Position numbers and translations under genes: made by a program | The notes under the pieces: model-generated | Database searches by the model: none | Told to the model about the DNA's origin: nothing | What the model saw: the letters and a program-made list of their open reading frames with translations, nothing else | Shown here: positions 5,466 to 6,149 of the stretch, one piece after another | Position numbering within the stretch: the first letter of the stretch is position 1 | How the letters are laid out: every line of letters begins with the position of its first letter | Assembly: GCA_021781255.1 (NCBI GenBank) | Contig: JAJXXG010000825.1 | Span: 1 to 6,149, forward strand | DNA: 6,149 nucleotides | Origin: Acidobacteriota bacterium | Lineage (GTDB): Bacteria; Acidobacteriota; Terriglobia; Terriglobales; Acidobacteriaceae | Direction: 5' to 3'

Positions 5466-6149
5466 TCAGTTGCCGGACTTGGTTTCGATTCGCATGCCGT
5501 AGAACGATTTCCGCACGAAGAACATCGATACCAGGAAGAAGGCCACTGCCAGCGCGTGCGCGAGCAGCGGGTTGCCGGAACGGAGCGTTACGGCAAGCTC
5601 TACGGCGAGCAATCCGAACAAGGTGGTGAACTTGATGACCGGATTCATTGCCACCGACGAGGTATCTTTGAACGGATCGCCGACGGTATCTCCGACGACG
5701 GTTGCGTCGTGCAGAGGCGTGCCTTTCTGTTTCAGGGTGACCTCCACGATCTTCTTCGCATTGTCCCATGCGGCGCCAGCATTTGCCATGAAGATCGCCT
5801 GGTAGAGGCCGAAGATCGCAATCGAGAACAAGTAGCCGATAAACAAGAACGGCTCCATGAACGCGAACGCAAGTGTGGCGAAGAAGACGGCGAGAAAGAT
5901 GTTGAACATTCCCTTCTGCGCGTACTTCGTGCAGATTTCAACCACCTTCTTGCTGTCACTGACGGATGCCTTCTCCACGCCTTCCAGTTTGATGTTCGCC
6001 TTGATGAACTCGACCGCGCGGTACGCGCCGGTGGTAACCGCCTGCGTGGAAGCGCCTGTGAACCAGTAGATCATTGCCCCACCGCAGATCAACCCGAGCA
6101 TGAATGGCGCGTGCAGCAGAGAGAGGTTCTGTACGTCATGGGTGAGTCC
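5466..6149 (-). CDS. hppA: Membrane-bound ion-translocating pyrophosphatase, C-terminal part (N-terminus outside window)
   Basis: This integral inner-membrane pump hydrolyses pyrophosphate to phosphate and moves H+ (or Na+) across the membrane. Only the last 227 residues are present. The frame is open to the right edge, so the Met at 6101 is internal: the upstream in-frame residues GLTHDVQNLSLLHAPF continue the protein. Numbering from the window edge, hydrophobic segments lie near 17-38, 81-100, 102-124, 171-189 and 195-213. The family's last catalytic acidic stretch is AGAAWDNAKKIVE (124-136), and the C-terminal signature is VVGDTVGDPFKDTSS (151-165), with D154, D158, K161 and D162 kept. HDA (147-149) replaces the more familiar HKA just before it, and SSVAMNP replaces SGPSLN, suggesting a subclass. 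The residues that decide potassium dependence and ion choice are upstream, so neither can be judged. A strong terminator follows the stop, so this is the last gene of its transcript. Confidence 0.95.
   Translation of the reverse strand, partial: GLTHDVQNLSLLHAPFMLGLICGGAMIYWFTGASTQAVTTGAYRAVEFIKANIKLEGVEKASVSDSKKVVEICTKYAQKGMFNIFLAVFFATLAFAFMEPFLFIGYLFSIAIFGLYQAIFMANAGAAWDNAKKIVEVTLKQKGTPLHDATVVGDTVGDPFKDTSSVAMNPVIKFTTLFGLLAVELAVTLRSGNPLLAHALAVAFFLVSMFFVRKSFYGMRIETKSGN

Noticed and set aside
5288..5629. A 113-codon plus-strand open frame starting in the intergenic region
   Set aside because: It runs through the 13-bp inverted repeat and the hppA terminator and then antisense into hppA; no coherent protein family pattern.

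Overview
The window looks like ordinary chromosomal DNA from a GC-rich Gram-negative-type bacterium, most likely an Acidobacteriota member (Terriglobia-like). That placement is an inference. It rests on protein style: a class II, B12-dependent ribonucleotide reductase as housekeeping RNR, a secreted DUF3857/transglutaminase-like protein of a kind I associate with soil Acidobacteria, and a membrane pyrophosphatase with an HDATVVGDTVGDPFKDTSS tail. No mobile element, tRNA, rRNA, CRISPR array or defence locus is visible.

Layout. (1) 1-1872, minus: the first 624 residues of an adenosylcobalamin-dependent ribonucleotide reductase (nrdJ), with an intact frame that runs off the left edge. It was checked codon by codon and has no frameshift. 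(2) 1873-2426: a 554-bp divergent intergenic region. It carries a good minus-strand promoter for nrdJ, an NrdR-box-like palindrome just upstream of the -35, a second weak box in the promoter spacer, a roughly 190-nt nrdJ leader, and a stable hairpin before the next gene. (3) 2427-3113, plus: a GNAT (RimJ/RimL-type) N-acetyltransferase. (4) 3140-5188, minus: a secreted DUF3857 protein with a transglutaminase-like fold region, converging on the GNAT gene across 26 bp. Its mature part has no cysteine, so it cannot be a classical Cys-dependent enzyme. (5) 5189-5465: an intergenic stretch with an extended -10 promoter candidate, a 13-bp inverted repeat and a clear intrinsic terminator. (6) 5466-6149, minus: the C-terminal 227 residues of a membrane-bound ion-translocating pyrophosphatase (hppA), whose start lies beyond the right edge.

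The genes do not form one pathway. nrdJ supplies dNTPs. The pyrophosphatase hydrolyses PPi released by biosynthesis, including DNA synthesis, and conserves its energy as an ion gradient. The GNAT and DUF3857 genes are independent single-gene units. Each minus-strand gene appears to have its own promoter and/or terminator rather than sharing an operon. I found no convincing previously undescribed system. The points most worth a second look are the predicted NrdR control of nrdJ, the cysteine-free transglutaminase-like protein, and two unexplained intergenic hairpins.
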